From Saprospiraceae bacterium (GTDB lineage Bacteria > Bacteroidota > Bacteroidia > Chitinophagales > Saprospiraceae): a stretch of 64,000 nt of DNA. The DNA is taken from assembly GCA_013001975.1 (NCBI GenBank), contig JABDKX010000216.1, positions 1 through 64,000 of the forward strand. The letters run 5' to 3'. The position numbers and the translations under genes were made by a program. The notes below the pieces were generated by a model. The model was not told the DNA's origin. It did not search any database and was given only the letters and a program-made list of their open reading frames with translations. How positions within the stretch are numbered: the stretch's first letter is position 1; the number at the start of each line of letters is the position of its first letter. This document shows, piece by piece, positions 6,248 to 15,728 of the stretch.

Positions 6248-7921
6248 CTACTTCTTCGTTTTCTTAGCCCAAGAATCTCTCAATCCAACCGTTCTATTAA
6301 ATACAAGTTTATCATGAGAATCTTTATCTTTTACATAATATCCCTTTCGCATAAATTGTAATGGTTGACCTTCCTGCACATCATTTAAGTAAGCTTCTCC
6401 TTTTGCATTATTATTTACTGTAAGCGATTCACTATTATAGTAATCTAAAAAATCTCCTTCTTCTTTTAATGGTTTTTCAACTGTAAACAATCTGTCGTAA
6501 TTTCTAACTTCAACGTCAATTGCCGATTGGCACTCTACCCAATGCATAGTACCTTTCGCTTTAATTCCTGAATTATCAGAACCACTTTTACTATCAGGAT
6601 AATATGTACAATGTACTTCAGCAACTTCGCCATTATCATCCAATACATAGCTCTCCCCTTTTATAATATAAGCACCTTTTAATCTTACATTTTTCCCTAC
6701 ACTTAAACGGAAATATTTTTTTGGTGCATCGATCATAAAATCATCTCTCTCAATATATATCTCCTTTGAAAATTGCATTTGATGTGTCCCCGCTTCTTCT
6801 TTCTCTGGATTGTTGACGCTTGATAACAATTCACGCTCACCTTCTGGATAATTTGTAATAACAAGTTTAATTGGATTTAATACCACCATAACTCTAGTGG
6901 CCTCTTTGTTTAAATCTTCGCGCATGATCGATTCCAATAATTCAATCTCAATAAAGTTATCTCGCTTCGCAACGCCGGCAACTTTACAGAATCGCCTTAA
7001 GCTTTGTGGCAATACGCCTCTTCTTCTCAATCCTCTTAATGTTGACATTCGAGGATCATCCCAACCTGTTACGTAATTCCCTTCTATTAATTTTAATAAT
7101 CTCCTTTTTGAATTAATCATGTAGGTGACATTCATCCTAGCGAATTCTATTTGCCTGGATGGAAAAATCTCTAAGTTTTCAATAAACCAGTTATACAATG
7201 GTCTGTGGTGCATAAATTCTAAAGAACATAAACTATGCGTTATTTTTTCTAAAGAGTCAGATTGGCCATGTGCAAAATCATACATAGGATATATGCACCA
7301 CTTGTCACCAGTATTATGGTGATGCACCTTTTTTATTCTGTAAATAACAGGATCTCTCATCAGCATATTAGGAGAAGCCATATCAATTTTTGCTCTTAAA
7401 ACCATAGCACCATCGTCAAATTCACCTGCTTTCATACGATCAAAAAGATCAAGGTTCTCTTCAACTGTGCGATCTCTGAAGGGGCTGTTGACGCCAGGCT
7501 GAGTTGGTGTCCCTTTTTGCTTAGCCATTTCTTCTGCAGAGGATTCATCAACATATGCTAACCCCTTCTTGATCAATTTCACTGCAAAGGCATACAGTTC
7601 GTCAAAGTAATTAGAAGTATATTTTGCATTTCCTTCCCATTCGAATCCTAACCATCTGATATCATCTTGAATGGCTTTAACAAATTCTAAATCTTCGGCT
7701 ACCGGATTGGTATCATCAAACCTAAGATTGGTTGTACCACCATACTTTTGTGCCAACTCAAAATTGATGCAAATAGCTTTGGCATGTCCAATATGTAAAT
7801 ACCCATTTGGTTCCGGTGGAAATCGGGTATGAATTCTGCCACCATGCTTTCCATTTAATATATCCTCATCTATTATTTCTTCGATAAAGTTTTTGCTCTC
7901 CGTTGATGTGCTGTCTGTCAT
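6248..7921 (-). CDS. glnS: Glutaminyl-tRNA synthetase
   Basis: The product has 557 residues, matching the family length (about 554 in E. coli). It charges tRNA-Gln with glutamine in the cytoplasm. The class I signature PPEPNGYLHIGH ends at residue 46, followed by the Rossmann domain, the GWDDPRM.T..GLRRRG anticodon-side segment at about 285-304, and a C-terminal beta-barrel domain. The KMSKS-equivalent reads INSKR (about 269-273) where VMSKR is common; the Ser-Lys core is kept. A dedicated GlnRS implies that the organism need not make Gln-tRNA only through GatCAB. It lies 37 bases downstream of argS. Confidence 0.95.
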   Translation of the reverse strand: MTDSTSTESKNFIEEIIDEDILNGKHGGRIHTRFPPEPNGYLHIGHAKAICINFELAQKYGGTTNLRFDDTNPVAEDLEFVKAIQDDIRWLGFEWEGNAKYTSNYFDELYAFAVKLIKKGLAYVDESSAEEMAKQKGTPTQPGVNSPFRDRTVEENLDLFDRMKAGEFDDGAMVLRAKIDMASPNMLMRDPVIYRIKKVHHHNTGDKWCIYPMYDFAHGQSDSLEKITHSLCSLEFMHHRPLYNWFIENLEIFPSRQIEFARMNVTYMINSKRRLLKLIEGNYVTGWDDPRMSTLRGLRRRGVLPQSLRRFCKVAGVAKRDNFIEIELLESIMREDLNKEATRVMVVLNPIKLVITNYPEGERELLSSVNNPEKEEAGTHQMQFSKEIYIERDDFMIDAPKKYFRLSVGKNVRLKGAYIIKGESYVLDDNGEVAEVHCTYYPDSKSGSDNSGIKAKGTMHWVECQSAIDVEVRNYDRLFTVEKPLKEEGDFLDYYNSESLTVNNNAKGEAYLNDVQEGQPLQFMRKGYYVKDKDSHDKLVFNRTVGLRDSWAKKTKK

Positions 7922-7958
7922 CTTTTCACTTTTATACTTTCTAGAAATCTCTTTTAAA

Positions 7959-9797
7959 TTACATATAATCAGGCATTTCTATGCCCAAAAGTTTCATACC
8001 TTTTGCTAATAATTTTCCTAAACTAGTGGCCAAGTTAATTCTATATGACGAAACTTTAGGATTCTCTGTATCCAGTATGACATTATCATGGTAATATCTA
8101 TGGAAACTCTTTGCCAATGTATAGCAATAATTAGCTACTACAGAAGGATCATACTTCTCTAAAGCTTCAGCAATAACAGACGGGTATGATTCCATCATGA
8201 CCAATATCTCTTTATCCAGATTATTGTAAGTTATCTCCCCTTTAAATGGCACTTCATTAAATCCTGATTGCTTTACTTTTCGAAGTACTGATTGGATACG
8301 CACATAAGCATTTTGAATATAAGGTCCTGTAGTCCCTTGCATATCCACAGATTCATTAGGATCGAAAGTCATTCGCTTTCGTGGATTGATTTTAATTATA
8401 AAATACTTAAGTGCTGCTAATCCTATTTTATTATAAATTTTATCCTTTTCCTTTTCTTCCATGCCTTCTAAACCACCGCGTTCTGTGGATGATTTTTTGG
8501 CTGCTTCAAAAACATCGACAACAAGATCATCTGCATCAACAACTGTCCCTTCTCGACTCTTCATTTTCCCAGTTGTCAAATCAACCATACCGTATGACAA
8601 GTGATGCAATTGATCTGCATAAGGCTCTCCTAATCTTTTTAATATTTCGAACAAAACTTTAAAATGATAATCTTGTTCATCGGCCACTGTATAAATCATG
8701 CTGTCTATTCCAAACTTCTCATATCTCATTTGAGCTGTTCCTAGGTCTTGAGTCATATATACTGAAGTGCCATCACTTCTTAAAATGATTTTGTGATCCA
8801 TTCCGGCATCTTCTAAATCGACCCATACCGAACCGTCATCTTTTTTATAAAACAATCCTTCTTTCAATCCTTTTTCAACCGTTGCCTTTCCTAATAGGTA
8901 AGTCTCAGATTCATAATTAATCGAATCAAAAGAAACGCCAAGAGCTTGGTATGTTTTTTCAAAACCTTCATAAACCCAATTATTCATTTTTTCCCAAAGG
9001 GCGACAGTTTCCTCATCCCCAGATTCCCACTTAATCAACATGGCTTTGGTTTCCTTCCCGATCTTACTGAATTCGTTAAAATATTGATTCTTATATCGCT
9101 TAAAAAAGGCTTCTGCCCCTTCTGCTTCTTTCCTATTTTCTGTATAAACGTTTTGACCTTCACCCTTTTGCCAATCTTTGTATTCTTCTTGAAAAGCTTT
9201 TTCAAATTGAACATAATATTTCCCTACGAAATGATCTCCTTTTATACCTGTACTTTGTGGTGTCTCGCCTTTACCAAATTTTTGCCATGAAATCATACTT
9301 TTACATACAGCTATTCCACGATCATTGATTATTTGAGTCTTGATAGCTTCATATCCGTTAGCTTCAGCAATTTGTGATATGGACCAACCTAAAAGGATGT
9401 TTCTGATATGTCCTAAGTGTAATGGTTTATTCGTATTCGGTGACGAGAATTCAACCATCATCTTTTTACCATTTGGTGACTGAATACCAAAATCACTTTT
9501 TGAAACATCATTTAATAATGCATCCCAAAATATTGATGTTAATGACAAATTTAAGAATCCCTTTACCACGTTAAAGCCATCAACTAATTCTGATGATTTA
9601 ACCATCTCATTTCCTATCGTTTCTGCAATAACTTGAGGATTATTTTTTAAAGTCTTCACTAATGGAAACACAACAAATGTATAATCACCATTAAACTCCT
9701 TTTTAGTAGGGCTAAGAATAATTGCGTTATCATCCATTGTCACATCATATGCAGCTTGCACACTTTGCTTCAAATCCTCTTTTAATTTTAGCAACAT
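7959..9797 (-). CDS. argS: Arginyl-tRNA synthetase
   Basis: The product has 612 residues. It attaches arginine to tRNA-Arg. The N-terminal ~110 residues form the ArgRS-specific tRNA D-loop recognition domain. The HIGH signature follows as SSPNTNKPLHLGHIRN (HLGH at 127-130). The second signature is the ArgRS-type TTGKMKSREGTVV. The C-terminus is the all-helical DALR anticodon-binding domain with YCYTLAKSFHRYY. It is the first gene of the run argS-glnS-flippase-enoyl-CoA hydratase on the minus strand. The 9798-9904 gap shows no other feature. Confidence 0.95.
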   Translation of the reverse strand: MLLKLKEDLKQSVQAAYDVTMDDNAIILSPTKKEFNGDYTFVVFPLVKTLKNNPQVIAETIGNEMVKSSELVDGFNVVKGFLNLSLTSIFWDALLNDVSKSDFGIQSPNGKKMMVEFSSPNTNKPLHLGHIRNILLGWSISQIAEANGYEAIKTQIINDRGIAVCKSMISWQKFGKGETPQSTGIKGDHFVGKYYVQFEKAFQEEYKDWQKGEGQNVYTENRKEAEGAEAFFKRYKNQYFNEFSKIGKETKAMLIKWESGDEETVALWEKMNNWVYEGFEKTYQALGVSFDSINYESETYLLGKATVEKGLKEGLFYKKDDGSVWVDLEDAGMDHKIILRSDGTSVYMTQDLGTAQMRYEKFGIDSMIYTVADEQDYHFKVLFEILKRLGEPYADQLHHLSYGMVDLTTGKMKSREGTVVDADDLVVDVFEAAKKSSTERGGLEGMEEKEKDKIYNKIGLAALKYFIIKINPRKRMTFDPNESVDMQGTTGPYIQNAYVRIQSVLRKVKQSGFNEVPFKGEITYNNLDKEILVMMESYPSVIAEALEKYDPSVVANYCYTLAKSFHRYYHDNVILDTENPKVSSYRINLATSLGKLLAKGMKLLGIEMPDYM

Positions 9798-9904
9798 ATC
9801 TATGTATTTTATAAATAATATGCGAAAATAGGACTAATACAACTTAGTTGTAAATATGAACACACTTATTTACCAGATTTAAGGAGCAATAACCATTGAG
9901 AACG

Positions 9905-10447
9905 CTATGTAGGTTCGAAAAAACTAAAAATTGTTTGGCCGTAATTCCTCTGGGAGACCAAATTTGGATGATTGGACAGATTTACGTTTGGGTTATGTTC
10001 TAAAACTAAAAATCCATTTTGAGTAAGCATATTTTTTGCTAATATCAGATCAGGAATTTCCGGAATGTTTTTAAGTGGATAAGGTGGTCCTGCAAAAATA
10101 TAATCGTATTGTTCCTCACATCTTTTTATAAATGTGAATACATTCATTTTATATATTCGCAAGTAATCTTTGATATTTAATTTTTCTCGCATCACAGTGG
10201 CAAATGTTACACAACCTTGAAATTTGTCAACATAGGTTGCATCTTTACAGCCTCTGCTTATACATTCATAACAATGGCTTCCAGTTCCACCAAAGAGATC
10301 TAAAAATTTGATGTCTTCGAAATCTATTCTGTTGCTTAGAATATTATACAAGCCTTCTTTAGAAATATCAGTTGTAGGTCTGGTTGGCCATTTATTGGCA
10401 GGCGGGTTAAATCTATATCCTTTAAATTCTCCACCTATTATACGCAT
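9905..10447 (-). CDS. rsmD: 16S rRNA (guanine-N2)-methyltransferase RsmD
   Basis: The product has 180 residues with the RsmD layout: MRIIGGEFKG at the start, the TRPTTD motif (about 22-27), the SAM-binding LDLFGGTG (about 49-56), and FSFFE near the end. RsmD methylates G966 of 16S rRNA in the assembled 30S subunit. The normal catalytic motif (D/N)PP(Y/F) reads GPPY here (Gly120-Tyr123), so the acidic/amide residue is missing. The start overlaps the upstream DUF3822 gene by 10 bases, a linkage seen in other Bacteroidota. Confidence 0.88.
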   Translation of the reverse strand: MRIIGGEFKGYRFNPPANKWPTRPTTDISKEGLYNILSNRIDFEDIKFLDLFGGTGSHCYECISRGCKDATYVDKFQGCVTFATVMREKLNIKDYLRIYKMNVFTFIKRCEEQYDYIFAGPPYPLKNIPEIPDLILAKNMLTQNGFLVLEHNPNVNLSNHPNLVSQRNYGQTIFSFFEPT

Positions 10448-11232
10448 GTTCTACATAAGTATAAGTCAAAAAATAATTGATAATCAATATCTCTTGAACT
10501 TGAGATTTGAATATTTTGATCAATAACTTTTATTTTACCAAGGTAGCCACTTAGTTGTTCAAATAAATATGAGTTCTGAGATACATGCCCACCTAAACAA
10601 ACATCTTGATCTTTTGGATCTAAGTTATGTGCTTTTAAAAGTAGAAGGATGTAGTATAAATAATCAGTAGATGATTTACAATAGAATTGATTATAAAATT
10701 TGAATTTACCATCTTTAACATAAGCCAAATGTAAATCACTCTCATTTACAAAAACCAAAAGGTTACATTTTTTCAAGACAGCGTAATTAGCTAAGGCTGA
10801 AGAAATATGAGCCATCTTGAAAGGAAACTCATATTGAGACAATGCATCAACAACTTGAGGTTGTAAATAGTGTAATGTATGTGTTGTAGGAGAAAAGAAT
10901 GAATCAACCTCACGATCATAAGCTTTCTTTCTCTTTACATTATAGATGCCCTTGAAGTAATCTTCAAAATATTGCTCTTCATAATCATCACCTAAAAGAT
11001 GAACATAAGGTTTTTGAGTAGATAATACTCTAACCATTTCCAAATTAAAGTTGTTGTCCCAGATTTTTAATAACTGATCGAAGTTGGCTATGCTGTGTTC
11101 ATCTGACTTTACCAATTGATGGTTATCTGTCCAAAGTCCATAAAAAAAACTGTCTGTATAAAGCACTACAGACAGTTCGTTTACTTTTTCAACTAATTCT
11201 ATATTGTTAATAGATTTTTCTATCTGTCCCAA
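10438..11232 (-). CDS. DUF3822 family protein (actin-like/PilM-like fold)
   Basis: The product has 264 residues and resembles DUF3822, a Bacteroidota family that commonly lies directly beside rsmD. The family belongs to the actin-like ATPase group and is distantly like PilM, the cytoplasmic actin-like subunit of type IV pili. No signal peptide or membrane helix is seen. Visible segments include a central LLVFVNESDLHLAYVKDGK strand pattern and a C-terminal VCLGGHVSQNS, similar to the phosphate-2 region of such folds. It overlaps the upstream pseudopilin-like gene by 13 bases and rsmD by 10, so the three are almost certainly one operon. Its function is unproven. Confidence 0.75.
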   Translation of the reverse strand: MGQIEKSINNIELVEKVNELSVVLYTDSFFYGLWTDNHQLVKSDEHSIANFDQLLKIWDNNFNLEMVRVLSTQKPYVHLLGDDYEEQYFEDYFKGIYNVKRKKAYDREVDSFFSPTTHTLHYLQPQVVDALSQYEFPFKMAHISSALANYAVLKKCNLLVFVNESDLHLAYVKDGKFKFYNQFYCKSSTDYLYYILLLLKAHNLDPKDQDVCLGGHVSQNSYLFEQLSGYLGKIKVIDQNIQISSSRDIDYQLFFDLYLCRTCV

Positions 11233-11801
11233 TTTCCAGATAAATTTGGTGCATTCATATTTCCAAACTTCATTCGTTTATCGGGATCATAAGAATTATC
11301 ATACTTACTGTATTTCTTTGATGCATACTCGCCCATGAAATCTTTCCATCTTGTTCCGACCTCCACAACATTTACTAAAGTTGACTGGTATGTCATCGTA
11401 TCTGCTTCAATAGAGAAGGTTTTCCCATCTCCAAATGGTACCTTTTCAAGACCCTCTAACTCTATACCTAACTTCAGTATTGAATCAATAGCTGGTTTTT
11501 TAATTAAAGTTCTTGTAAAAGCTTGACCAGTAGGATCATCTGGATCACCAACAATGTTTTCAATAGTAAAACTATCTGTAGTTAAAACATGCTTCAATGA
11601 ATCGAAATTTCCGGCAAATTTACCCGTTATATCTCTGTAAGCTTCTTGAGCTTTACGTACTTTTTCCAAATGAGCCACGACAGCGTCTTTTCGCTCTTTT
11701 TTCACTTTCTGGAAAGCAATTGGTTCTTTAATACTTTGAATAAGTGCCCATGTCAGGAAAATAATGACTAAGGCAAGAACAATACTTATAATTTTCTTCA
11801 T
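11220..11801 (-). CDS. Single-pass membrane protein with pseudopilin-like N-terminus
   Basis: The product has 193 residues. A short basic start is followed by one hydrophobic helix (about residues 4-22) and then an amphipathic helix containing HLEKVRKAQEAYRDITGKFA (about 44-63) that resembles the N-terminal spine and first loop of type II/IV pseudopilins, where AQEAYY..TG.Y is common. No prepilin peptidase site (G followed by FTLIE) is visible. The rest is polar and ends in a Tyr/Asn-rich tail. The gene precedes and overlaps DUF3822, which has a PilM-like fold, suggesting a membrane partner. The similarity was judged by eye and no family name can be given. Confidence 0.6.
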   Translation of the reverse strand: MKKIISIVLALVIIFLTWALIQSIKEPIAFQKVKKERKDAVVAHLEKVRKAQEAYRDITGKFAGNFDSLKHVLTTDSFTIENIVGDPDDPTGQAFTRTLIKKPAIDSILKLGIELEGLEKVPFGDGKTFSIEADTMTYQSTLVNVVEVGTRWKDFMGEYASKKYSKYDNSYDPDKRMKFGNMNAPNLSGNWDR

Positions 11802-11914
11802 TTTCTATAGCTTAAATGGCTCTACGTTAAATTTGAAATATCTACAAAATTAAAAATCCCTTTTATACTATCTATAAATAGATGCGCTTTTCGCAAATTT
11901 TGTTGGATATGACC

Positions 11915-11922
11915 TAAATTTG
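11915..11922 (+). promoter_or_regulatory. Possible Bacteroidota-type -7 element upstream of tsaD
   Basis: TAAATTTG matches the Bacteroidota -7 consensus TAnnTTTG and lies 33 bases before the tsaD start. A convincing TTG -33 element at the usual distance is not seen, so support is weak. Confidence 0.25.
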
Positions 11923-11955
11923 GTGAAATTTTTTAATATTTTTTAAATAAATGCC

Positions 11956-12957
11956 GTGTCGATTTACATTTTAGCTATAGAATCTTCTTGTGATGACACT
12001 TCTGCTGCCGTAATTAAGGATGGAGAAGTGCTCAGTAACATCGTTTCTGTCCAAACTGCACATGCTGAATTTGGTGGTGTTGTACCCGAATTGGCGTCAA
12101 GAGAACATCAAATACATATCATTCCTGTTGTCGATGCAGCGCTCAAAAAAGCAGGTATAACACCTGATTTCCTCAATGCCATTGCATTTACAAAGGGTCC
12201 CGGATTATTAGGCAGCTTAATTGTTGGGGTCACATTCGCTAAATCTATGGCCTTAAGCCTTAATATCCCATTAATTGACGTCCACCACATGCATGCCCAT
12301 GTTTTAGCACATTTTAGTGAAAACCCTCATCCAAGGATGCCATTCTTATGTTTAACAGTCTCAGGTGGTCATACGCAAATAATTAAGGTGACCAATCATT
12401 TAGAAATGGAAATATTAGGACAAACCCTAGATGATGCAGCCGGCGAAGCTTTTGATAAAACAGGAAAGATGCTGGGTTTACCATATCCTGCAGGACCCAA
12501 TATTGATAAATTAGCCAAGTTAGGCGAACCTATATATGAGTTCCCGATTTCAGATATTAAAAACCTTGATTTTAGTTTTTCAGGTTTAAAGACTGCTATA
12601 ATGTACTTTTTAAGAGATCATGTGAAAAGTGATGAAAATTTTATTTCGAAAGAAATAAATAATATTTGTGCTTCAGTTCAACATACTATTATTGAAACGC
12701 TTATTCAAAAGCTGAAAAAAGCTTCTCAGGTAACTGGAATAAATGTAGTGGCTATTGCGGGTGGTGTCTCAGCTAATTCAGGTTTGAGAGAAAGGCTTAT
12801 TGCAGAAGCTGAACTTCATAATTGGGAATATCACATTCCTTCTTTTGAATTTTGTAGAGATAATGCAGGCATGATTGGAACCGCAGGCTATTATAAATAT
12901 TTAAACAATGAATTTTGCAAGCAAGACGTGGCAGCTGAAGCAAGATTACCATTTTAA
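11956..12957 (+). CDS. tsaD: tRNA N6-threonylcarbamoyladenosine transferase subunit TsaD
   Basis: The product has 333 residues. TsaD transfers the threonylcarbamoyl group to A37 of ANN-decoding tRNAs, working with TsaB and TsaE. The start is LAIESSCDDTSAAV and the metal-binding pair is in HHMHAH, with His111 and His115 at the same positions as in E. coli. Other motifs are GGVVPELASR, TVSGGHTQ, the DDAAGEAFDK loop and AGGVSANSGLR. The start codon is GTG; an ATG at 11951 is out of frame and stops after seven codons. The gene is divergent from the pseudopilin-like/DUF3822/rsmD unit. Confidence 0.95.
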   Translation: MSIYILAIESSCDDTSAAVIKDGEVLSNIVSVQTAHAEFGGVVPELASREHQIHIIPVVDAALKKAGITPDFLNAIAFTKGPGLLGSLIVGVTFAKSMALSLNIPLIDVHHMHAHVLAHFSENPHPRMPFLCLTVSGGHTQIIKVTNHLEMEILGQTLDDAAGEAFDKTGKMLGLPYPAGPNIDKLAKLGEPIYEFPISDIKNLDFSFSGLKTAIMYFLRDHVKSDENFISKEINNICASVQHTIIETLIQKLKKASQVTGINVVAIAGGVSANSGLRERLIAEAELHNWEYHIPSFEFCRDNAGMIGTAGYYKYLNNEFCKQDVAAEARLPF

Positions 12958-12962
12958 AAAAA

Positions 12963-12996
12963 GGCTTCCTAATTAAAGAAAGCCAACCGATTTTTT
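12963..12996 (+). terminator. Probable terminator of tsaD
   Basis: GGCTTCCT (12963-12970) pairs with AGAAAGCC (12977-12984) with one mismatch around a 6-base loop. A TTTTTT run follows at about 12991-12996. It starts 5 bases after the tsaD stop. Confidence 0.45.
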
Positions 12997-13086
12997 AAAT
13001 AAAATTCAATTTGGCTTAAACACACTATATTTCAAAATCTTATTGAGCATTATAACCTGAAAATGTAAAAATGCAATCTCAAGTTT

Positions 13087-13111
13087 TTATTGTTGCTGAA
13101 ACCGACAATAA
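13087..13111. other. Hairpin in the tsaD/secreted-protein convergent gap
   Basis: TTATTGTTG (13087-13095) pairs with CGACAATAA (13103-13111), with one G-U pair, around a 7-base loop. It sits 62 bases beyond the stop of the minus-strand gene at 13173. It may help end that transcript, but there is no clear T-run on that strand. Confidence 0.3.
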
Positions 13112-13172
13112 TGCTTCCTAAAGATCCGCATAAACCCGTATGTAAAATTCCCAGATATAGATAAGAATTTTA

Positions 13173-15728
13173 TCATTCTTTTACTATTAATTCAACCACC
13201 TTTTCACCAGATGTCAAATCTTGGAGTTCAAAAATAAAAGCACCCAATGGCAATTCACCAATTTGAATTTTATTCGTATTAAATGATGTTTGTAATAGTT
13301 TACCTTGTAAACTGTAAAGAGAAGTTTTATAATCTAACAAATCTTCAACATCAATATTAATGATGTTAACAGCTGGATTGGGATAAATTGTAACTCTTGT
13401 ATTTGCAAAGTTATGTGTTGACGAGACTAAGTCTTCTCCATCACAATCTTCATCAATTCCATTATTAGGAATCTCATCTGCATCTGGATTGATGCTTGGG
13501 TTATCGTCATTACAATCTTGATCTAAAGGGAACCGGTCAAAATCATTGTCAGTAACGAGTGTGTTTCTCACCGTATTTGTAATAACTGGTTCATTAAGAT
13601 CAAAGTAAATAAATGCGGTATTTTCTATTTCTGTGTACTCAGGCAACTCTGTATGAGGCCATATTTCAAAAAATACAAAGCCATGGCTTTCGGGTTCATT
13701 ATTTACAGAATCTGGTAAATTGATATTCTCATAAATGAACCTCAAATGATTGTCATCATGATATACTTCGGTCATCGGGTGACTGGTATCTAATATCTTT
13801 AAAGTATTGATGTCTAAACTTTCGCTTATCATGTCGCCTATGATAACGGTCGTAGCAGGGTAATTTCCAGTATTTTGAAAACGAACCCGATACCTTAGAG
13901 GTATAGACTTTGGCGTGTATGCGTTTTGCCCAAAACCAATTGGTGTTACAGCTTTATCATTAGGATCAAAAGCACATCTAATTTCTTTTGATATAAGTCG
14001 TTTAATAGTATCAACAGTAGCCCCATTTATATCATGAACGAAAAAAGTGATTTGAAAACTTATGGTATCTCCTACATTAGTTTCATCCGGAACTTTGTAT
14101 TGGACAGTAAATTCTTCATTTTCGCCATGAAACAGATCTGGCGTACTCATCTCGATTTCTCCTATGTTATTTCCAATAAAGTTATTATTGAATGAAACAC
14201 TATCAACATTACTGAAAGATACTTCTACATCTCCACGTATGGGATTACTGCCTTCATTTTTCAAATTAATATGAAGTTCCTGATATGAATTACATAAAGC
14301 AAAGCCACATTTTGCATCAACATCATATAAAAATGGAACTGGAGACATGGCAATACTTATAGTGTCAACAATATCTTTGTGAATGGTCACTTCAAAATCG
14401 CCAATAGGATCATACCTGCTGCTATCTACAATTGGAGTTAATTTATATTGCCCTTCCGATAAATAAATGTCTGTTTGACCTTGCAATAATGACAAATGAA
14501 CTAAGTCATCAATTTGATAATGAATATCATTTGAGCTTATTTCATCGTTGTCAAAAACGTCATTTTTATTAATATCTAAAAAGCTCCTTAAATGAACTTT
14601 TGCAGAAAATCTTGAATCTGCAAATACAATACCATTGAATCCCGAGGCAACTAAAAACTTACTGCCATCATTAGATATATTTACTTTACTTCCTAGGTTA
14701 TATTCCCATTCTCTTTTATAGAATAAATTTTGTCTTTCTACCCATTCGTTTCCGACTAAATCGAGTAACAAAATACGACCATCAGAATTATCAGGTCGAG
14801 CATTGCCAATTATTACTTGATCTCCGCTCATGCTTGCTTGAATGTCGAATATGTTTTTTGTAGCATAAGGATCAATTTCAAATGAATCTATTTTTAACAA
14901 AAATGAATCATTTAACTCATGAAATACTTTGAAATAATAATCCGTAAGAATTGCACCCACTTGATTGGGATACAGGTGTTCGGTTACTGCATAGATGATT
15001 TGACCGTCTGAAGAAAGTTTAATTTGTTTAGCTCTTTCTTCTAGTACATACTTTTCTTGCCAATTATTATTTTCATAATCATAAATTGTTATTGTCTCAA
15101 TACTATCAGTTATTTGAAGATTATTGACCGCAAGGCGATTTCCGTCATAAGAAAGTGATGTTTGCAAACCCAATACATTAGGTGCAGTGAGAAAAATTGT
15201 ATCTCCTAGTTGTTGCCATTTAGAATTTTCTATCCTCATTACACATACATATCCATTATCAATTCTAAAATCACCTACAACGACGGTACTCCCGTCTCCA
15301 GAAAAATCGAAAGCATCAAAATTACCTCGAACGTTAGATTCTTGTACAACTCCGCCAATTGTGTCAAGAGTGAAATTGTTCTCGCCATTTATTTCCATTA
15401 ATTGAAACCTCGAATATTGTTGTGAAATATTATGGCCTTCATCTATGTATAGTAAACGGGTGAAATCATCAGATACCAAAATGTCAGTTTGATAAATGGG
15501 TTGATCAAATTCAGCAACTTGTTTGTATGTACCCCCTTCTGATTCCCATAATTGGGTTTTAAAGTTCCAAAAACCTTCATTAGATCTAGTGAGTAATTTG
15601 GATCCATCTTTTGACAAAGCTGTAACTCCTGATGCTGTACCAAATTCAAATACTGATTTCTGTGCGATGCTCAAACCAGAATGAAATATGAAATTTATAA
15701 GAAGGATGTTGATCAAAAAGGTTTTCAT
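13173..15728 (-). CDS. Secreted beta-propeller-like protein with MopE-type repeat and T9SS type A sorting domain
   Basis: The product has 851 residues. An N-terminal Sec signal ends at about residue 22 (LSIAQ). Residues ~25-380 are repeated WD40/kelch-like strands (for example GDGSTVVVGDFR, SYDGNRLAV, SNDGSKFLVA). A short DINKNDVF EF-hand-like calcium loop follows, then paired Ig-like DUF11-type domains with FDPNDKAV and RYRVRFQNTGNYPA. A MopE-type metal-binding repeat (DQDCNDDNPSINPDADEIP then GIDEDCDG) precedes a terminal type A T9SS sorting domain with VTIYPNPAVN. It is therefore exported across the outer membrane and probably kept on the surface. The ligand is unknown. Confidence 0.85.
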   Translation of the reverse strand: MKTFLINILLINFIFHSGLSIAQKSVFEFGTASGVTALSKDGSKLLTRSNEGFWNFKTQLWESEGGTYKQVAEFDQPIYQTDILVSDDFTRLLYIDEGHNISQQYSRFQLMEINGENNFTLDTIGGVVQESNVRGNFDAFDFSGDGSTVVVGDFRIDNGYVCVMRIENSKWQQLGDTIFLTAPNVLGLQTSLSYDGNRLAVNNLQITDSIETITIYDYENNNWQEKYVLEERAKQIKLSSDGQIIYAVTEHLYPNQVGAILTDYYFKVFHELNDSFLLKIDSFEIDPYATKNIFDIQASMSGDQVIIGNARPDNSDGRILLLDLVGNEWVERQNLFYKREWEYNLGSKVNISNDGSKFLVASGFNGIVFADSRFSAKVHLRSFLDINKNDVFDNDEISSNDIHYQIDDLVHLSLLQGQTDIYLSEGQYKLTPIVDSSRYDPIGDFEVTIHKDIVDTISIAMSPVPFLYDVDAKCGFALCNSYQELHINLKNEGSNPIRGDVEVSFSNVDSVSFNNNFIGNNIGEIEMSTPDLFHGENEEFTVQYKVPDETNVGDTISFQITFFVHDINGATVDTIKRLISKEIRCAFDPNDKAVTPIGFGQNAYTPKSIPLRYRVRFQNTGNYPATTVIIGDMISESLDINTLKILDTSHPMTEVYHDDNHLRFIYENINLPDSVNNEPESHGFVFFEIWPHTELPEYTEIENTAFIYFDLNEPVITNTVRNTLVTDNDFDRFPLDQDCNDDNPSINPDADEIPNNGIDEDCDGEDLVSSTHNFANTRVTIYPNPAVNIINIDVEDLLDYKTSLYSLQGKLLQTSFNTNKIQIGELPLGAFIFELQDLTSGEKVVELIVKE

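Noticed and set aside
8946-9290. Open frame opposite argS
   Set aside because: Antisense to conserved argS codons, Phe-rich composition and no recognisable features.
11951-11974. ATG upstream of tsaD
   Set aside because: It is out of frame with tsaD and ends after seven codons. The in-frame GTG at 11956 gives the conserved N-terminus. A leader peptide cannot be supported.
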